Origin: Litorimonas sp964511495 | Lineage (GTDB): Bacteria; Pseudomonadota; Alphaproteobacteria; Caulobacterales; Maricaulaceae | DNA: 64,000 nt | Reading direction: 5' to 3' | NCBI GenBank assembly: GCA_964511495.1 | Contig: CAZEFT010000002.1 | Coordinates: forward strand, 124,001 to 188,000 | Part shown: positions 17,364 to 27,158 of the stretch, one piece after another | Position numbering within the stretch: the stretch's first letter is position 1 | Layout of the letters: each line of letters begins with the position of its first letter | Position numbers and translations under genes: made by a program | The notes under the pieces: generated by a model | What the model saw: the letters and a program-made list of their open reading frames with translations, nothing else | Told to the model about the DNA's origin: nothing | The model's database searches: none

Positions 17364-19466
17364 ATGTCTGAACTACGCAAAATTATGATTGATGGCGTCG
17401 AGCATAACGTGCCTGGCGAATATACGCTCATGCAGGCTTGTGAAGAGTTTGGCGGTGCGGAAATTCCACGTTTTTGCTATCATGAACGTTTGTCTGTGGC
17501 CGGTAATTGTCGCATGTGCTTGGTTGAGTGGGTCGGTGCGCCAAAGCCACAAGCGTCATGTGCATTGACTGTTAATGATTTGCGCCCAAACCGTGATGGT
17601 ACGCCCGCTCATATCCGTACCAATTCCGAAGTGGTGAAAAAAGCTCGTGAAGGCGTGATGGAATTTCTCCTCATCAACCATCCGTTGGATTGTCCGATTT
17701 GTGACCAAGGCGGTGAATGCGATCTCCAAGATCAAGCCATGGCTTATGGTCGTGATAGTTCGCGTTTTGAAGAAAATAAGCGCGCCGTCGATGACAAACA
17801 TATGGGGCCGCTCGTCAACACGATTATGACGCGTTGCATCCAATGTACACGTTGTGTGCGATTTGTCACTGAAGTGGCTGGTGTTCAGGAAATCGGTCTC
17901 GCCTCTCGTGGTGAAGATGCGGAAATCACCACCTACCTTGAGCAATCCTTGACCTCTGAGTTATCCGGAAACGTTATCGACCTTTGCCCCGTTGGGGCGC
18001 TGACGTCTAAGCCTTACGCATTTAATGCGCGTCCTTGGGAGTTGGAAAAAGTTGAATCTGTTGATGTGATGGATGCCGTAGGTTCTAACATTCGCGTCGA
18101 TAGTCGCCGTGGCGCCGTTCTGCGTATTTTACCCGTCGTCAATGACGATGTGAACGAAGAATGGATTTCTGACAAAACCCGTTTCGTTTGGGATGGTTTG
18201 GCGAGACAGAGATTGGACCGTCCTTACATCCGTGAAAGCGGAAAACTCCGTCCCGCAAGTTGGGATGAAGCCTTGGCGTTAGTCGCAGAGAAAATGTCTG
18301 GTGACGCCGATAAAATCGGTGTCATTGCCGGTGATTTATGCGACGCGGAAAGCATGAAGGCCCTTAAAGACCTTTCTGCGAGCCTAGGTCTTCAAAATAT
18401 TGATTGTCGTCAAGATGGCTCTGTTTTGGGCCATGGCCCCCGTCAATCCTATTTGTTCAATACTACAATTACCGGTGTCGAGGACGCTGATGCGATTTTG
18501 TTAATCGGCACAAACCCTCGTCATGAAGCGCCTTTAGTCAATACACGTATTCGTAAAGCGTGGTTGTCAGGTGAAACAGAGATTGGCGTGATTGGTGAAG
18601 CAGAAGATCTGACTTATGATTACGAACATGTCGGAACATCTGCCGCAGATATCGCGAAATTTGCCAAAGCCCGGAAAGGATTTGCCAAGGTCTTTAAGGA
18701 CGCAAAAAAACCAATTGTCATAATTGGCTCAAACGCGTTGACAGGGGCTGACGGTGCAACACTTTTGAATGCTGTAGGTCAATTAACGCCTAATTTGGTG
18801 CGTGACGACCACAATGGGTTTAATGTCCTACACACGGCCGCATCACGTGTCGCAGGCTTGGATATGGGCTTTCTTCCGGGTGAAAACGGGTTATCGACCT
18901 CGGAAATTTTGGAAGCAGCGGCGTCAGGGGATATCGAAACCGTTTATCTTTTAGGCGCAGACGAGTTGGAGACGTCAAAGCTCAAAAATAGCTTCGTCAT
19001 CTATCAAGGCCATCATGGCGATAATGGTGCGCATGTCGCGGATGTCATCCTGCCCGGCGCGGCCTATACAGAAAAAGACGGTATTTACGTGAATATGGAA
19101 GGCCGAGTTCAGTTGGGTGCCCGCGCTGTTGCGCCGAAAGGGGAAGCCAAGGAAGACTGGGCAATTATTCGCGCTCTGTCTGGGCATCTAAATCGTACGC
19201 TTCCTTATGATGATTTCGATACATTGCGGGAGACACTTTTCAATGATCACCCCAGCTTTTTGAGCCTTGGCACAACGCCAAGCTTCGAAGAGGGTGTAGA
19301 TTTTGCTTTGAAAAATTTGGGTGAAAAGGGCGAGTTGTCCAATAATCCTTTGTTAAATCCGATTTCAGATTTCTACATGACTAACCCGATTGCTCGAGCT
19401 TCCAATGTTATGGCGGAATGTTCTGCTGTAATTGCGGGTGAAGACGTGAAAGAGGCGGCGGAATAA
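17364..19466 (+). CDS. nuoG: NADH-quinone oxidoreductase subunit G
   Basis: NuoG (700 residues) is the 75-kDa iron-sulphur subunit that relays electrons from NuoF toward NuoB. A ferredoxin-like 2Fe-2S domain begins the protein ('CYHERLSVAGNCRMCLVEW'). It is followed by the His/Cys cluster motif 'HPLDCPICDQGGECDLQD' and the 4Fe-4S set 'CIQCTRCVRF', with a final Cys in 'DLCPVGALTSKPY'. The remaining two thirds are a degenerate molybdopterin-oxidoreductase fold that binds no molybdenum. At about 700 residues it is the short mitochondrial-type form. Its TAA shares a base with the nuoH ATG. Confidence 0.97.
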   Translation: MSELRKIMIDGVEHNVPGEYTLMQACEEFGGAEIPRFCYHERLSVAGNCRMCLVEWVGAPKPQASCALTVNDLRPNRDGTPAHIRTNSEVVKKAREGVMEFLLINHPLDCPICDQGGECDLQDQAMAYGRDSSRFEENKRAVDDKHMGPLVNTIMTRCIQCTRCVRFVTEVAGVQEIGLASRGEDAEITTYLEQSLTSELSGNVIDLCPVGALTSKPYAFNARPWELEKVESVDVMDAVGSNIRVDSRRGAVLRILPVVNDDVNEEWISDKTRFVWDGLARQRLDRPYIRESGKLRPASWDEALALVAEKMSGDADKIGVIAGDLCDAESMKALKDLSASLGLQNIDCRQDGSVLGHGPRQSYLFNTTITGVEDADAILLIGTNPRHEAPLVNTRIRKAWLSGETEIGVIGEAEDLTYDYEHVGTSAADIAKFAKARKGFAKVFKDAKKPIVIIGSNALTGADGATLLNAVGQLTPNLVRDDHNGFNVLHTAASRVAGLDMGFLPGENGLSTSEILEAAASGDIETVYLLGADELETSKLKNSFVIYQGHHGDNGAHVADVILPGAAYTEKDGIYVNMEGRVQLGARAVAPKGEAKEDWAIIRALSGHLNRTLPYDDFDTLRETLFNDHPSFLSLGTTPSFEEGVDFALKNLGEKGELSNNPLLNPISDFYMTNPIARASNVMAECSAVIAGEDVKEAAE

Positions 19467-20575
19467 TGGCTGATTTCATGACATTCATGGCCCCTATTCA
19501 GGCGACCGGCGGGTTTTGGGGTGAATTAGATCCACTTGTTTGGTTCGGGTTGAAGTTCCTCCAAGTTTTAGGTTTCGTTTTAGTCCTCGCCTTGCTTGTG
19601 GCGGCGTTAGTGCTCGCAGATCGCAAGATTTGGGCGGCGGTTCAAATGCGCAGAGGGCCCAATGTTGTGGGCGCTTTTGGTCTGTTGCAGACCATTGCTG
19701 ATGCGCTGAAGTTTTTCTTCAAAGAAATTGTGGTGCCTGCCGGTTCAGACAAATTCCTCTTTATTCTCGCGCCAGTTCTCACACTGGTTATGGCATTTTT
19801 GGCTTGGGCTGTTATTCCAGTCGCTCCAGGGTGGGTTATGTCTGATATTAATATCGGCGTCTTATACGTTTTGGCGATCAGTTCACTCGGTGTTTATGGC
19901 ATTATTATCGGCGGTTGGGCGTCTAATTCGAAATATCCCTTTATGGGGGCTCTGCGGTCTGCTGCTCAGATGGTGTCTTATGAAGTCTCCATTGGGTTTA
20001 TTATTTTGACAGTTATTTTCTTGGCAGGGTCAATGAACTTGACCGAGATTGTCAATCAACAAGCGGGGGGATTATTTAATTGGAATATGTTCCGTCTCAA
20101 TCCCGCCGGAGAATACGGTATCTGGAACCTGCTTCTCTTCCCAGTTATGTTTTACATGGGCGTTCTGTTTTTCATCTCTGCATTGGCGGAAACAAACCGT
20201 CCACCCTTTGATCTCCCGGAGGCGGAGTCAGAATTGGTGGCTGGTTATCAGGTTGAATATTCCTCAACACCATTTTTGATGTTCTTCTTTGGCGAGTATG
20301 TGAACATCATGTTATTATGTTCCATGATGACGATTTTATTCTTGGGCGGTTGGCATGCTCCGATTGATACAGGGTTCCAAATTGTCCCACCAATTTTGTG
20401 GTTCCTGCTCAAGACATCCTTCCTGTTCTTTATGTTTGCAATGGTGAAGGCCATTGTACCGCGTTACCGCTATGATCAGTTAATGCGGTTGGGATGGAAA
20501 GTCTTTCTCCCGACATCTCTCGTGGCGGTTGTGATTGTTTCGACATTCGTCGTCTTCCTTGGCGATAAGGTTTAG
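19466..20575 (+). CDS. nuoH: NADH-quinone oxidoreductase subunit H
   Basis: NuoH (369 residues) joins the membrane arm to the peripheral arm and forms part of the quinone channel and first proton path. It has eight or nine hydrophobic helices. The hallmark 'ETNRPPFDLPEAESELVAGY' is present near residues 235-254, as is 'RRGPNVVGAFGLLQTIADALK' near 60-80. The start ATG 19466 overlaps the nuoG stop by one base. The N-terminal 25 residues before the first helix are slightly longer than in E. coli, as in other alphaproteobacteria. Confidence 0.97.
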   Translation: MADFMTFMAPIQATGGFWGELDPLVWFGLKFLQVLGFVLVLALLVAALVLADRKIWAAVQMRRGPNVVGAFGLLQTIADALKFFFKEIVVPAGSDKFLFILAPVLTLVMAFLAWAVIPVAPGWVMSDINIGVLYVLAISSLGVYGIIIGGWASNSKYPFMGALRSAAQMVSYEVSIGFIILTVIFLAGSMNLTEIVNQQAGGLFNWNMFRLNPAGEYGIWNLLLFPVMFYMGVLFFISALAETNRPPFDLPEAESELVAGYQVEYSSTPFLMFFFGEYVNIMLLCSMMTILFLGGWHAPIDTGFQIVPPILWFLLKTSFLFFMFAMVKAIVPRYRYDQLMRLGWKVFLPTSLVAVVIVSTFVVFLGDKV

Positions 20576-20584
20576 GGGGCCGCC

Positions 20585-21079
20585 ATGAATATGACCCGAT
20601 TAAAACAAGCCTTTCGTGGTGCTTTCCTCTTGGAATTTGTCAGCGCTTTCATCTTGGCGGTGAAGTATTTTTTCCGCCCGAAAGTCACGATTAATTACCC
20701 TTTTGAAAAAGGCCCAATTTCTCCGCGTTTTCGGGGCGAGCATGCGCTGCGTCGTTATCCGAGTGGGGAGGAGCGCTGCATTGCCTGCAAACTTTGTGAA
20801 GCGATTTGCCCGGCCCAAGCCATCATGATTGAGGCGGAGCCTCGCCCCGATGGATCACGCAGAACGACTCGCTATGACATTGACATGGTCAAGTGCATTT
20901 ATTGCGGCCTGTGCCAAGAGGCTTGCCCGGTTGACGCGATTGTCGAAGGGCCGAATTATGAGTTTGCGACGGAAACGCGTGAAGAGCTTTATTACAACAA
21001 AGAAAAATTGCTTGCCAATGGGGACCGTTGGGAACGCGAAATTGCAAAAAATCTAGCCTTGGACGCGCCATACCGCTAA
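20585..21079 (+). CDS. nuoI: NADH-quinone oxidoreductase subunit I (ferredoxin-type)
   Basis: NuoI (164 residues) carries clusters N6a and N6b, connecting NuoG to NuoB. Two classical 4Fe-4S motifs are visible: Cys65, 68, 71 and 75 in 'CIACKLCEAICP' and Cys104, 107, 110 and 114 in 'CIYCGLCQEACP'. An amphipathic helix at about 10-30 anchors it to the membrane. ATG 20585 and a second ATG two codons on are both possible. A 52-base gap with two small GC-rich hairpins separates it from nuoJ. Confidence 0.97.
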   Translation: MNMTRLKQAFRGAFLLEFVSAFILAVKYFFRPKVTINYPFEKGPISPRFRGEHALRRYPSGEERCIACKLCEAICPAQAIMIEAEPRPDGSRRTTRYDIDMVKCIYCGLCQEACPVDAIVEGPNYEFATETREELYYNKEKLLANGDRWEREIAKNLALDAPYR

Positions 21080-21131
21080 GGCGGCGCAAAATGAAAGTAA
21101 GCCGAGTCTCTCGGTAAAAGGACATTGTAAC

Positions 21132-21731
21132 GTGATTACTGTACTCTCATTCTATCTTCTGGCGACGGTGGCCATCGCAGCGGCCTTTATGGTTGTGGCC
21201 GCAAGAAATCCTGTACACTCCGTTATGTATCTGATCCTGACATTTTTCTCTGCCGCAGGTCTATTTATCCTGATGGGCGCTGAATTTTTGGCACTCCTTT
21301 TAGTGATGGTTTACGTTGGCGCGGTCGCCGTTTTATTCTTGTTCGTTGTCATGATGCTGGATGTTGACTTTGTTGAGCTCAAACAAGGGTTTCTGACTTA
21401 CCTGCCGATTGGTGCGCTTGTGGCAATCATCCTTCTTTTGGAAATGATTTTGGTTGGTGCAGCCTACGTTGCGGGAGAGACGAAAACAGTTGTTGTGCGG
21501 GATATCGAAAAGTCAAATCTCGAGCGCTTTGGTGAGGTACTTTACACCCAATATGCAGGCATGTTCGAGGCCGCGGGTATTGTTTTACTCGTTGCCATGA
21601 TTGGCGCGATTGTCTTGACCCTGCGAGAGCGTGACGGCGTCAGGAAACAAAATGCTATGGACCAAATGGCGCGTACACGGGAAGATGGCGTCGAGCTTAT
21701 CGATATCGAACCCGGCCAAGGCATCGGATAG
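21132..21731 (+). CDS. nuoJ: NADH-quinone oxidoreductase subunit J
   Basis: NuoJ (199 residues) is a five-helix membrane subunit close to the quinone cavity. The conserved third helix is seen as 'LLVMVYVGAVAVLFLFVVMM' (about 57-76), whose rotation is part of the coupling mechanism. The start is GTG at 21132, with AGGA at 21119-21122 nine bases before it, the only sensible start for the family N-terminus. The preceding spacer carries the hairpin CCGAG-TCT-CTCGG at 21102-21114, which could be an RNA processing site between the two halves of the operon. Confidence 0.95.
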   Translation: MITVLSFYLLATVAIAAAFMVVAARNPVHSVMYLILTFFSAAGLFILMGAEFLALLLVMVYVGAVAVLFLFVVMMLDVDFVELKQGFLTYLPIGALVAIILLLEMILVGAAYVAGETKTVVVRDIEKSNLERFGEVLYTQYAGMFEAAGIVLLVAMIGAIVLTLRERDGVRKQNAMDQMARTREDGVELIDIEPGQGIG

Positions 21732-21740
21732 GAGCAGATC

Positions 21741-22067
21741 ATGGTTATTGGGCTGTCACATTATCTGGTCGTTGCGGCGATATTGTTCACGATTGGTGTC
21801 TTCGGTATCTTTGTGAACCGAAAGAATGTCATCATTATTTTGATGTGTGTGGAACTCATTCTTCTGGCGGTGAATATCAATTTCGTCGCCTTTTCAACGC
21901 ATATGGCCGAAGTCGGGACAAATGATCCCATGGCAGGGCAGATTTTTGCTTTGTTCATTTTGACCGTTGCGGCCGCAGAAGCGGCAGTTGGGCTCGCCAT
22001 TCTTGTTGTCTATTTCCGGAACCGCGGAAACATTGCGGTCGAAAATATCGACCTGATGAAGGGCTAA
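21741..22067 (+). CDS. nuoK: NADH-quinone oxidoreductase subunit K
   Basis: NuoK (108 residues) is the three-helix membrane subunit next to NuoJ, related to MrpC of sodium/proton antiporters. The buried acidic residues needed for proton pumping are seen in 'IILMCVELILLAVNINFVAF' (helix 2, Glu in CVELI) and 'ALFILTVAAAEAAVGLAI' (helix 3, Glu in AAEAA). It starts ten bases after nuoJ and ends four bases before nuoL. Confidence 0.97.
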   Translation: MVIGLSHYLVVAAILFTIGVFGIFVNRKNVIIILMCVELILLAVNINFVAFSTHMAEVGTNDPMAGQIFALFILTVAAAEAAVGLAILVVYFRNRGNIAVENIDLMKG

Positions 22068-22071
22068 GGTC

Positions 22072-24144
22072 ATGATGTATCATATTATCGTCTTTGCCCC
22101 GTTAATCGGTGCCATGATTGCGGGCCTGCTCGGCACCCGTTTCGGCAAGCAATTCTTGAATGAAAAACTCGCCATGAGCGTGACAACTGGGCTGTTGTTT
22201 TTGTCGGCTGCATTGTCATGGCTCACGCTTGTTAAAGTCGGCTTTAATCACGAAGAAGCGCAAATCAATGTCCTGCGTTGGATGGATGTCGGCGATATGA
22301 AAGCAAATTGGGCTTTCAAAATCGACACATTAACGGCCGTCATGCTCGTCGTGGTGAATTCCGTATCTGCACTCGTTCATCTCTATAGCTGGGGCTATAT
22401 GGAAGAAGACCAATATAAACCCCGTTTCTTTGCCTATCTGTCACTATTTACCTTTGCTATGTTAATGTTGGTGACGTCTGACAACTTCATCCAGCTCTTC
22501 TTCGGTTGGGAAGGGGTGGGTCTCGCCTCATATTTGTTGATCGGTTACTATTACAAAAAGCCATCAGCCAATGCGGCGGCCATCAAAGCCTTTGTGACCA
22601 ACCGCGTTGGTGATGTTGGTTTGGCGCTGGGTGTGATGACGATTTTCTTGGTCTTTGGCTCTGTTGAATTTGATACAGTTTTTGCGGCTATTGGTGAGAA
22701 TTCAGAGCGTGTCTTACCCTTCCTTGGGATGGAGTTGAACGCGATTGAATTAATGGCGATGCTCCTGTTCATCGGCGCTATGGGTAAGTCCGCCCAATTT
22801 GTCCTCCATGTTTGGCTCCCTGACGCAATGGAAGGTCCAACACCCGTTTCTGCGCTCATCCATGCCGCGACAATGGTGACGGCCGGCGTCTTCCTCGTCT
22901 GCCGTGCTCATCCCATTTACGAGGCCGCGCCAATTACATCGGGCTTTATCACAGCCATTGGCGCCTTTACGGCACTCTTTGCTGCGACTGTGGCTTTAGT
23001 GCAAAATGATATTAAGCGAGTCATCGCCTATTCTACGTGTTCTCAATTGGGCTATATGTTCTTTGCCGCAGGTGTCGGAGCGTATAGTGCGGCCATGTTC
23101 CATCTCTTTACTCATGCCTTCTTCAAAGCTTTGCTTTTCCTTTGCGCAGGGTCGGTAATCCATGCTCTGCATCATGAACAGGATATGCGTCTTATGGGCG
23201 GTATTCGCAAGAAAGTGCCATGGACATATGGCGCGATGATTATCGGTACATTAGCCATTACGGGTATTGGTATTCCCGGAATTTATTTCGGCTTTGCCGG
23301 ATTCTTCTCCAAAGATGCCATCATCGAAGCGGCCTATACCGCTTCAGGCAGCAGTAATGCCGCTGCCTTTGCCTTTTGGATTGGTTTGGTCGCCGCGCTG
23401 ATGACAAGTTTTTATAGTTGGCGTCTTATCTTTATGACCTTCCATGGCAAATTCCGTGGCGATCACCACACATTGGAGCACGCTCATGAGAGCCCTTGGG
23501 TGATGCGTGGGCCTCTTGTTTTGCTCAGTCTTGGCGCTGTATTTGCGGGTGGTTTGTTTTATCAATATTTCCTCAAAAATTACGGTGACTTCTGGCATGG
23601 ATCTCTGCCGACCGCCTATAAGGATCATGCCGCGATTGCGCCTGAAAATCTCTATGCGGCTGCCGCAGAAGTGGCGCATGACGGCCATGATTCTGTGAAG
23701 CATGGGGGTCCGTTTGGATGGCTATTTAATAAAGTCCATGGTTATCCTTATTGGGTCCTGCTCCTGCCATTCGTGATGTCCGTAACGGGCTTCATTGTCG
23801 CTTGGTTCATGTATATTCGAGGAAGTGTCGAAGCAAAAATCGCTCATGTCGAAGAGACAGGTGGTGGACCACTTTATCGGTTCTTGTTGAACAAGTGGTA
23901 TATTGATGAGCTTTATGATGTAACCGTTGTCAAATTGACCAAGTTTCTGGGGGACAAGTTCTGGAAGATTGGTGACGAAAAAATTATCGATGGCTACGGA
24001 CCTAATGGTGTCGCGAAATTCGCCTCTAATGTCTCAAAACGTTTGTCCAAAATTCAGTCAGGCTATCTCTATCACTATGCCTTTATCATGTTATTGGGGG
24101 TCGCCGTGCTCATTGTCGTGGCATTCCGCGGAGTAGGGGGCTGA
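22072..24144 (+). CDS. nuoL: NADH-quinone oxidoreductase subunit L
   Basis: NuoL (690 residues) is the distal antiporter-like proton-pumping subunit of the membrane arm, with the long lateral helix HL near its C-terminus. The antiporter core includes 'FFGWEGVGLASYLLIGYYY' (essential Glu), 'GKSAQFVLHVWLPDAMEGPTPVSALIHAATMV' split across residues 237-270 (essential Lys) and 'VIAYSTCSQLGYMFFAAG'. The hydrophilic stretch around 520-560 is His-rich ('HDGHDSVKHGG'), a variable loop. Two adjacent ATG codons (22072, 22075) are both possible starts. It begins four bases after nuoK and ends one base before nuoM. Confidence 0.97.
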   Translation: MMYHIIVFAPLIGAMIAGLLGTRFGKQFLNEKLAMSVTTGLLFLSAALSWLTLVKVGFNHEEAQINVLRWMDVGDMKANWAFKIDTLTAVMLVVVNSVSALVHLYSWGYMEEDQYKPRFFAYLSLFTFAMLMLVTSDNFIQLFFGWEGVGLASYLLIGYYYKKPSANAAAIKAFVTNRVGDVGLALGVMTIFLVFGSVEFDTVFAAIGENSERVLPFLGMELNAIELMAMLLFIGAMGKSAQFVLHVWLPDAMEGPTPVSALIHAATMVTAGVFLVCRAHPIYEAAPITSGFITAIGAFTALFAATVALVQNDIKRVIAYSTCSQLGYMFFAAGVGAYSAAMFHLFTHAFFKALLFLCAGSVIHALHHEQDMRLMGGIRKKVPWTYGAMIIGTLAITGIGIPGIYFGFAGFFSKDAIIEAAYTASGSSNAAAFAFWIGLVAALMTSFYSWRLIFMTFHGKFRGDHHTLEHAHESPWVMRGPLVLLSLGAVFAGGLFYQYFLKNYGDFWHGSLPTAYKDHAAIAPENLYAAAAEVAHDGHDSVKHGGPFGWLFNKVHGYPYWVLLLPFVMSVTGFIVAWFMYIRGSVEAKIAHVEETGGGPLYRFLLNKWYIDELYDVTVVKLTKFLGDKFWKIGDEKIIDGYGPNGVAKFASNVSKRLSKIQSGYLYHYAFIMLLGVAVLIVVAFRGVGG

Positions 24145-24145
24145 T

Positions 24146-25681
24146 ATGTTTGATGATATGCCTATCCTGTCTTTCATCACCTTTACCCCACTTGTTGTGG
24201 GCGTATTGCTTCTGTTGATGTCCCGTATTTCGAAAGAAGAAGCCCAAGCACAATTAGAGAAAAATTCCGTATGGGTGGCACTTTTGGTCTCCTGTTTTGT
24301 TTTCTTCTTATCCTTGCTTTTGGTTTTGAATTTCGACGCCAGTAGTGCTGATTTTCAGTTTGAAGAAGATGTCGCTTGGCTCGGAGGCGGTATTGAATAT
24401 CGTCTGGGTGTCGATGGTATTTCAATTTTGTTTATTTTGCTGACGGCTTTCCTGACACCGCTTTGTATTTTTGCGAGCCAAACCTCGATTAAAGAACGTC
24501 TGCTCGAATATATGGCGGCCTTTCTGATCTTAGAAAGTCTTGTCATTGGCGTGTTCTGTGCTCTGGATTTAGTTCTATTCTACCTCTTCTTCGAAGCGGT
24601 ATTGATTCCGATGTTCATCATCATAGGTGTTTGGGGCGGAAAGAACCGGGTCTATGCCTCTTATAAGTTCTTCCTCTATACGCTTTTGGGCTCCGTCTTA
24701 ATGCTCGCGGCCATTATCTACCTCTATAACCTCAGCGGCCAGCAATTTGGTGCGCCGACAACGGATATGCGCGTCCTAATCAAAGATCTTGATGTCCCAT
24801 TAGGCGTGCAAGGATGGTTATGGTTGGCTTTCTTCGCGTCTTTCGCCGTCAAGATGCCGATGTGGCCGGTTCATACATGGCTCCCAGATGCGCACGTACA
24901 GGCCCCGACCGCCGGTTCCGTTATACTGGCGGGTATTCTACTGAAGCTTGGTGGGTATGGGTTCTTGCGTTTCTCGTTAACGCTCTTCCCTAATGCAAGC
25001 CTGGATTTTGCTCCGCTAATCTATTGGATGAGTGTCATTGCGATTATCTATACCTCACTTGTGGCATACCGTCAGACGGATATGAAAAAGCTTATCGCTT
25101 ACTCATCTGTGGCGCATATGGGGTTTGTGACCTTGGGTATTTTCGCGTTCAACACGCAAGGTATTCAAGGCGGCTTGTTCCAGATGTTATCCCATGGTGT
25201 CATTTCTGGCGCACTCTTCTTCTTGGTCGGTGTGATTTACGACCGGATGCATACGCGTGAGATCGCGTTTTATGGCGGCCTTGTCAGTAAGATGCCTGTT
25301 TACGCGGCCTTCTTCCTGCTCTTTACGATGGCGAATGTTGGTTTACCGGGCACCTCCGGATTTGTGGGCGAAATCCTGACCATGGTTGGTGCTTATCAGG
25401 TCAGCCCATGGCTCGCTTTTGGGGCCGCTTTCGGCATGATCCTCTCAGCCGTCTATGCGCTATATCTCTACCGCGAAGTCGTCTTTGGCGAAACGGTGAA
25501 TGAAAAGCTCGAAAATATCGCCGATATGACCAAACGCGAATGGGCCATTCTTACGCCGCTGGCCGTTATGACCATTGTTTTAGGTGTCTATCCATCGCTG
25601 ATTACAGACATCACGGCGGTATCCGTTGAAAATTTGATTGCTGATTTTAATGCAGCCACGACTGTGGCGGAGGTGAAGTAG
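24146..25681 (+). CDS. nuoM: NADH-quinone oxidoreductase subunit M
   Basis: NuoM (511 residues) is the second antiporter-like proton channel. The conserved functional residues are seen in 'LVLFYLFFEAVLIPMFIIIG' (Glu on helix 5), 'KMPMWPVHTWLPDAHVQAP' (Lys and the broken helix 7) and 'LIAYSSVAHMGFVTLG'. About fourteen hydrophobic helices are apparent. It starts one base after nuoL stops, so ribosomes may re-initiate, and is two bases from nuoN. Confidence 0.97.
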   Translation: MFDDMPILSFITFTPLVVGVLLLLMSRISKEEAQAQLEKNSVWVALLVSCFVFFLSLLLVLNFDASSADFQFEEDVAWLGGGIEYRLGVDGISILFILLTAFLTPLCIFASQTSIKERLLEYMAAFLILESLVIGVFCALDLVLFYLFFEAVLIPMFIIIGVWGGKNRVYASYKFFLYTLLGSVLMLAAIIYLYNLSGQQFGAPTTDMRVLIKDLDVPLGVQGWLWLAFFASFAVKMPMWPVHTWLPDAHVQAPTAGSVILAGILLKLGGYGFLRFSLTLFPNASLDFAPLIYWMSVIAIIYTSLVAYRQTDMKKLIAYSSVAHMGFVTLGIFAFNTQGIQGGLFQMLSHGVISGALFFLVGVIYDRMHTREIAFYGGLVSKMPVYAAFFLLFTMANVGLPGTSGFVGEILTMVGAYQVSPWLAFGAAFGMILSAVYALYLYREVVFGETVNEKLENIADMTKREWAILTPLAVMTIVLGVYPSLITDITAVSVENLIADFNAATTVAEVK

Positions 25682-25683
25682 CC

Positions 25684-27120
25684 ATGTTGCAAACCCTCTC
25701 ACTCTTTGCACCGGAACTTTGGTTAGCCGTTTCGGCCTCGCTGCTTTTGGGTTTTGGCTATTGGGGCGGCAAAGACCGATCTGATTTTGCCCGCTATTAT
25801 GCCATCATCATTCTGGTTGTCTTTGCTCTGATGAGTTATCTTATGGGCTCTCCACAGGGCTTCGCCTTTAACGAAGCTCTCATTGTTGACCGCTTTAGTC
25901 AGTTTGCTAAATTGATGATCGGTTTAGTGGCTGCGGCCGCTTTGCTCTTCTCCAAGTCCTATTTCAAAACTGAACGTCTTGAGCGTTATGAATATTCCGT
26001 CCTGACACTTTATTCTGTTTTGGGCATGTCGATCATGGTGTCATCCAACAACCTGCTTTCGCTTTATATCGGTGTGGAAATGCAGTCGCTCGCCCTTTAT
26101 GTGATGGCGGCGTTTAATCGGGATAGTTTGCGTGCCTCTGAAGCCGGTCTGAAATATTTCGTATTGGGTGCTTTGTCCTCCGGCCTTCTGCTTTATGGCG
26201 CTTCGTTGATTTACGGATTTACGGGGTCATTGGACTATGCCGTAATCGCCGGTGCGATTAATGAGTCCGGTGCAACACCCGGCATTGTGGCGGGCATGGT
26301 CTTCCTCTTATGTGGCTTGGCCTTTAAGATTTCCGCCGCTCCTTTCCACATGTGGACGCCTGATGTTTATGAAGGGTCTCCAACGCCTGTGACTGGTTTC
26401 TTTGCGTCGGCACCTAAATTTGCTGCCATGGTCTTAATTGCACGTGTTTTAGTCGGGCCATTTGAGGGCATTGTCGACAGCTGGCAGCAAGTAATTATTG
26501 TGATTGCAGTCCTCTCTATGACTGTTGGCGCTTTAGGCGCATTGCAGCAGACCAATATCAAACGTTTGATGGCTTATTCATCAATTGCGAATATGGGCTA
26601 TGCGCTAGTTCCATTGGCAGCAGGCACTGTTGCCGGTGTTCAGGGCATGCTTATTTTCATGAGCATTTACGTCATTACGACGATTGGTGTCTTCTCCCTG
26701 ATTTTGCAAATGCGTATCCGCGACGGAATGGTTGAACAAATTTCTGATCTCGGCGGGCTTTCCAAATCTAACCGCGGTATGGCCATTTTAATGAGCTTGT
26801 TCATGTTCTCGCTTATGGGTATTCCGCCTCTATTGGGCTTCTTCGGTAAGCTTTTTGCCTTCTTACCGGCTGCAGATGCTGGTCTGATGCCTTTGGTGAT
26901 AATCGCTTTGATTGCTTCTGTTATCGGTGCGTTTTATTATCTGCGTGTTATTAAAACGATGTGGTTTGATGAAGAGAAACAAGACTTTGTCGAAGCCCCA
27001 GGGAATTTACGGTTCCTAGGCTTGGTCAGCGGTTTGTTGCTTTTGCCTGTTTTGCTCTTACCGGGAATCTCAACCGGTGCGCAAAGCCTAATCGCGCTCG
27101 CGGCGCAGAGCCTGTTTTAA
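25684..27120 (+). CDS. nuoN: NADH-quinone oxidoreductase subunit N
   Basis: NuoN (478 residues) is the third antiporter-like subunit and the last nuo gene. Family features include 'LSLYIGVEMQSLALYVMAAF' (the essential Glu), 'LAFKISAAPFHMWTPDVYEGSPTPV' spread over residues 217-241, and 'RLMAYSSIANMGYALVP'. The length equals the usual 470-490. A 38-base spacer without a terminator separates it from birA, so the following genes are probably read from the same transcript. Confidence 0.97.
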   Translation: MLQTLSLFAPELWLAVSASLLLGFGYWGGKDRSDFARYYAIIILVVFALMSYLMGSPQGFAFNEALIVDRFSQFAKLMIGLVAAAALLFSKSYFKTERLERYEYSVLTLYSVLGMSIMVSSNNLLSLYIGVEMQSLALYVMAAFNRDSLRASEAGLKYFVLGALSSGLLLYGASLIYGFTGSLDYAVIAGAINESGATPGIVAGMVFLLCGLAFKISAAPFHMWTPDVYEGSPTPVTGFFASAPKFAAMVLIARVLVGPFEGIVDSWQQVIIVIAVLSMTVGALGALQQTNIKRLMAYSSIANMGYALVPLAAGTVAGVQGMLIFMSIYVITTIGVFSLILQMRIRDGMVEQISDLGGLSKSNRGMAILMSLFMFSLMGIPPLLGFFGKLFAFLPAADAGLMPLVIIALIASVIGAFYYLRVIKTMWFDEEKQDFVEAPGNLRFLGLVSGLLLLPVLLLPGISTGAQSLIALAAQSLF

Positions 27121-27158
27121 ATCTCATTCACGCCATGTTTTCAAGCTAGAGCCTGTTC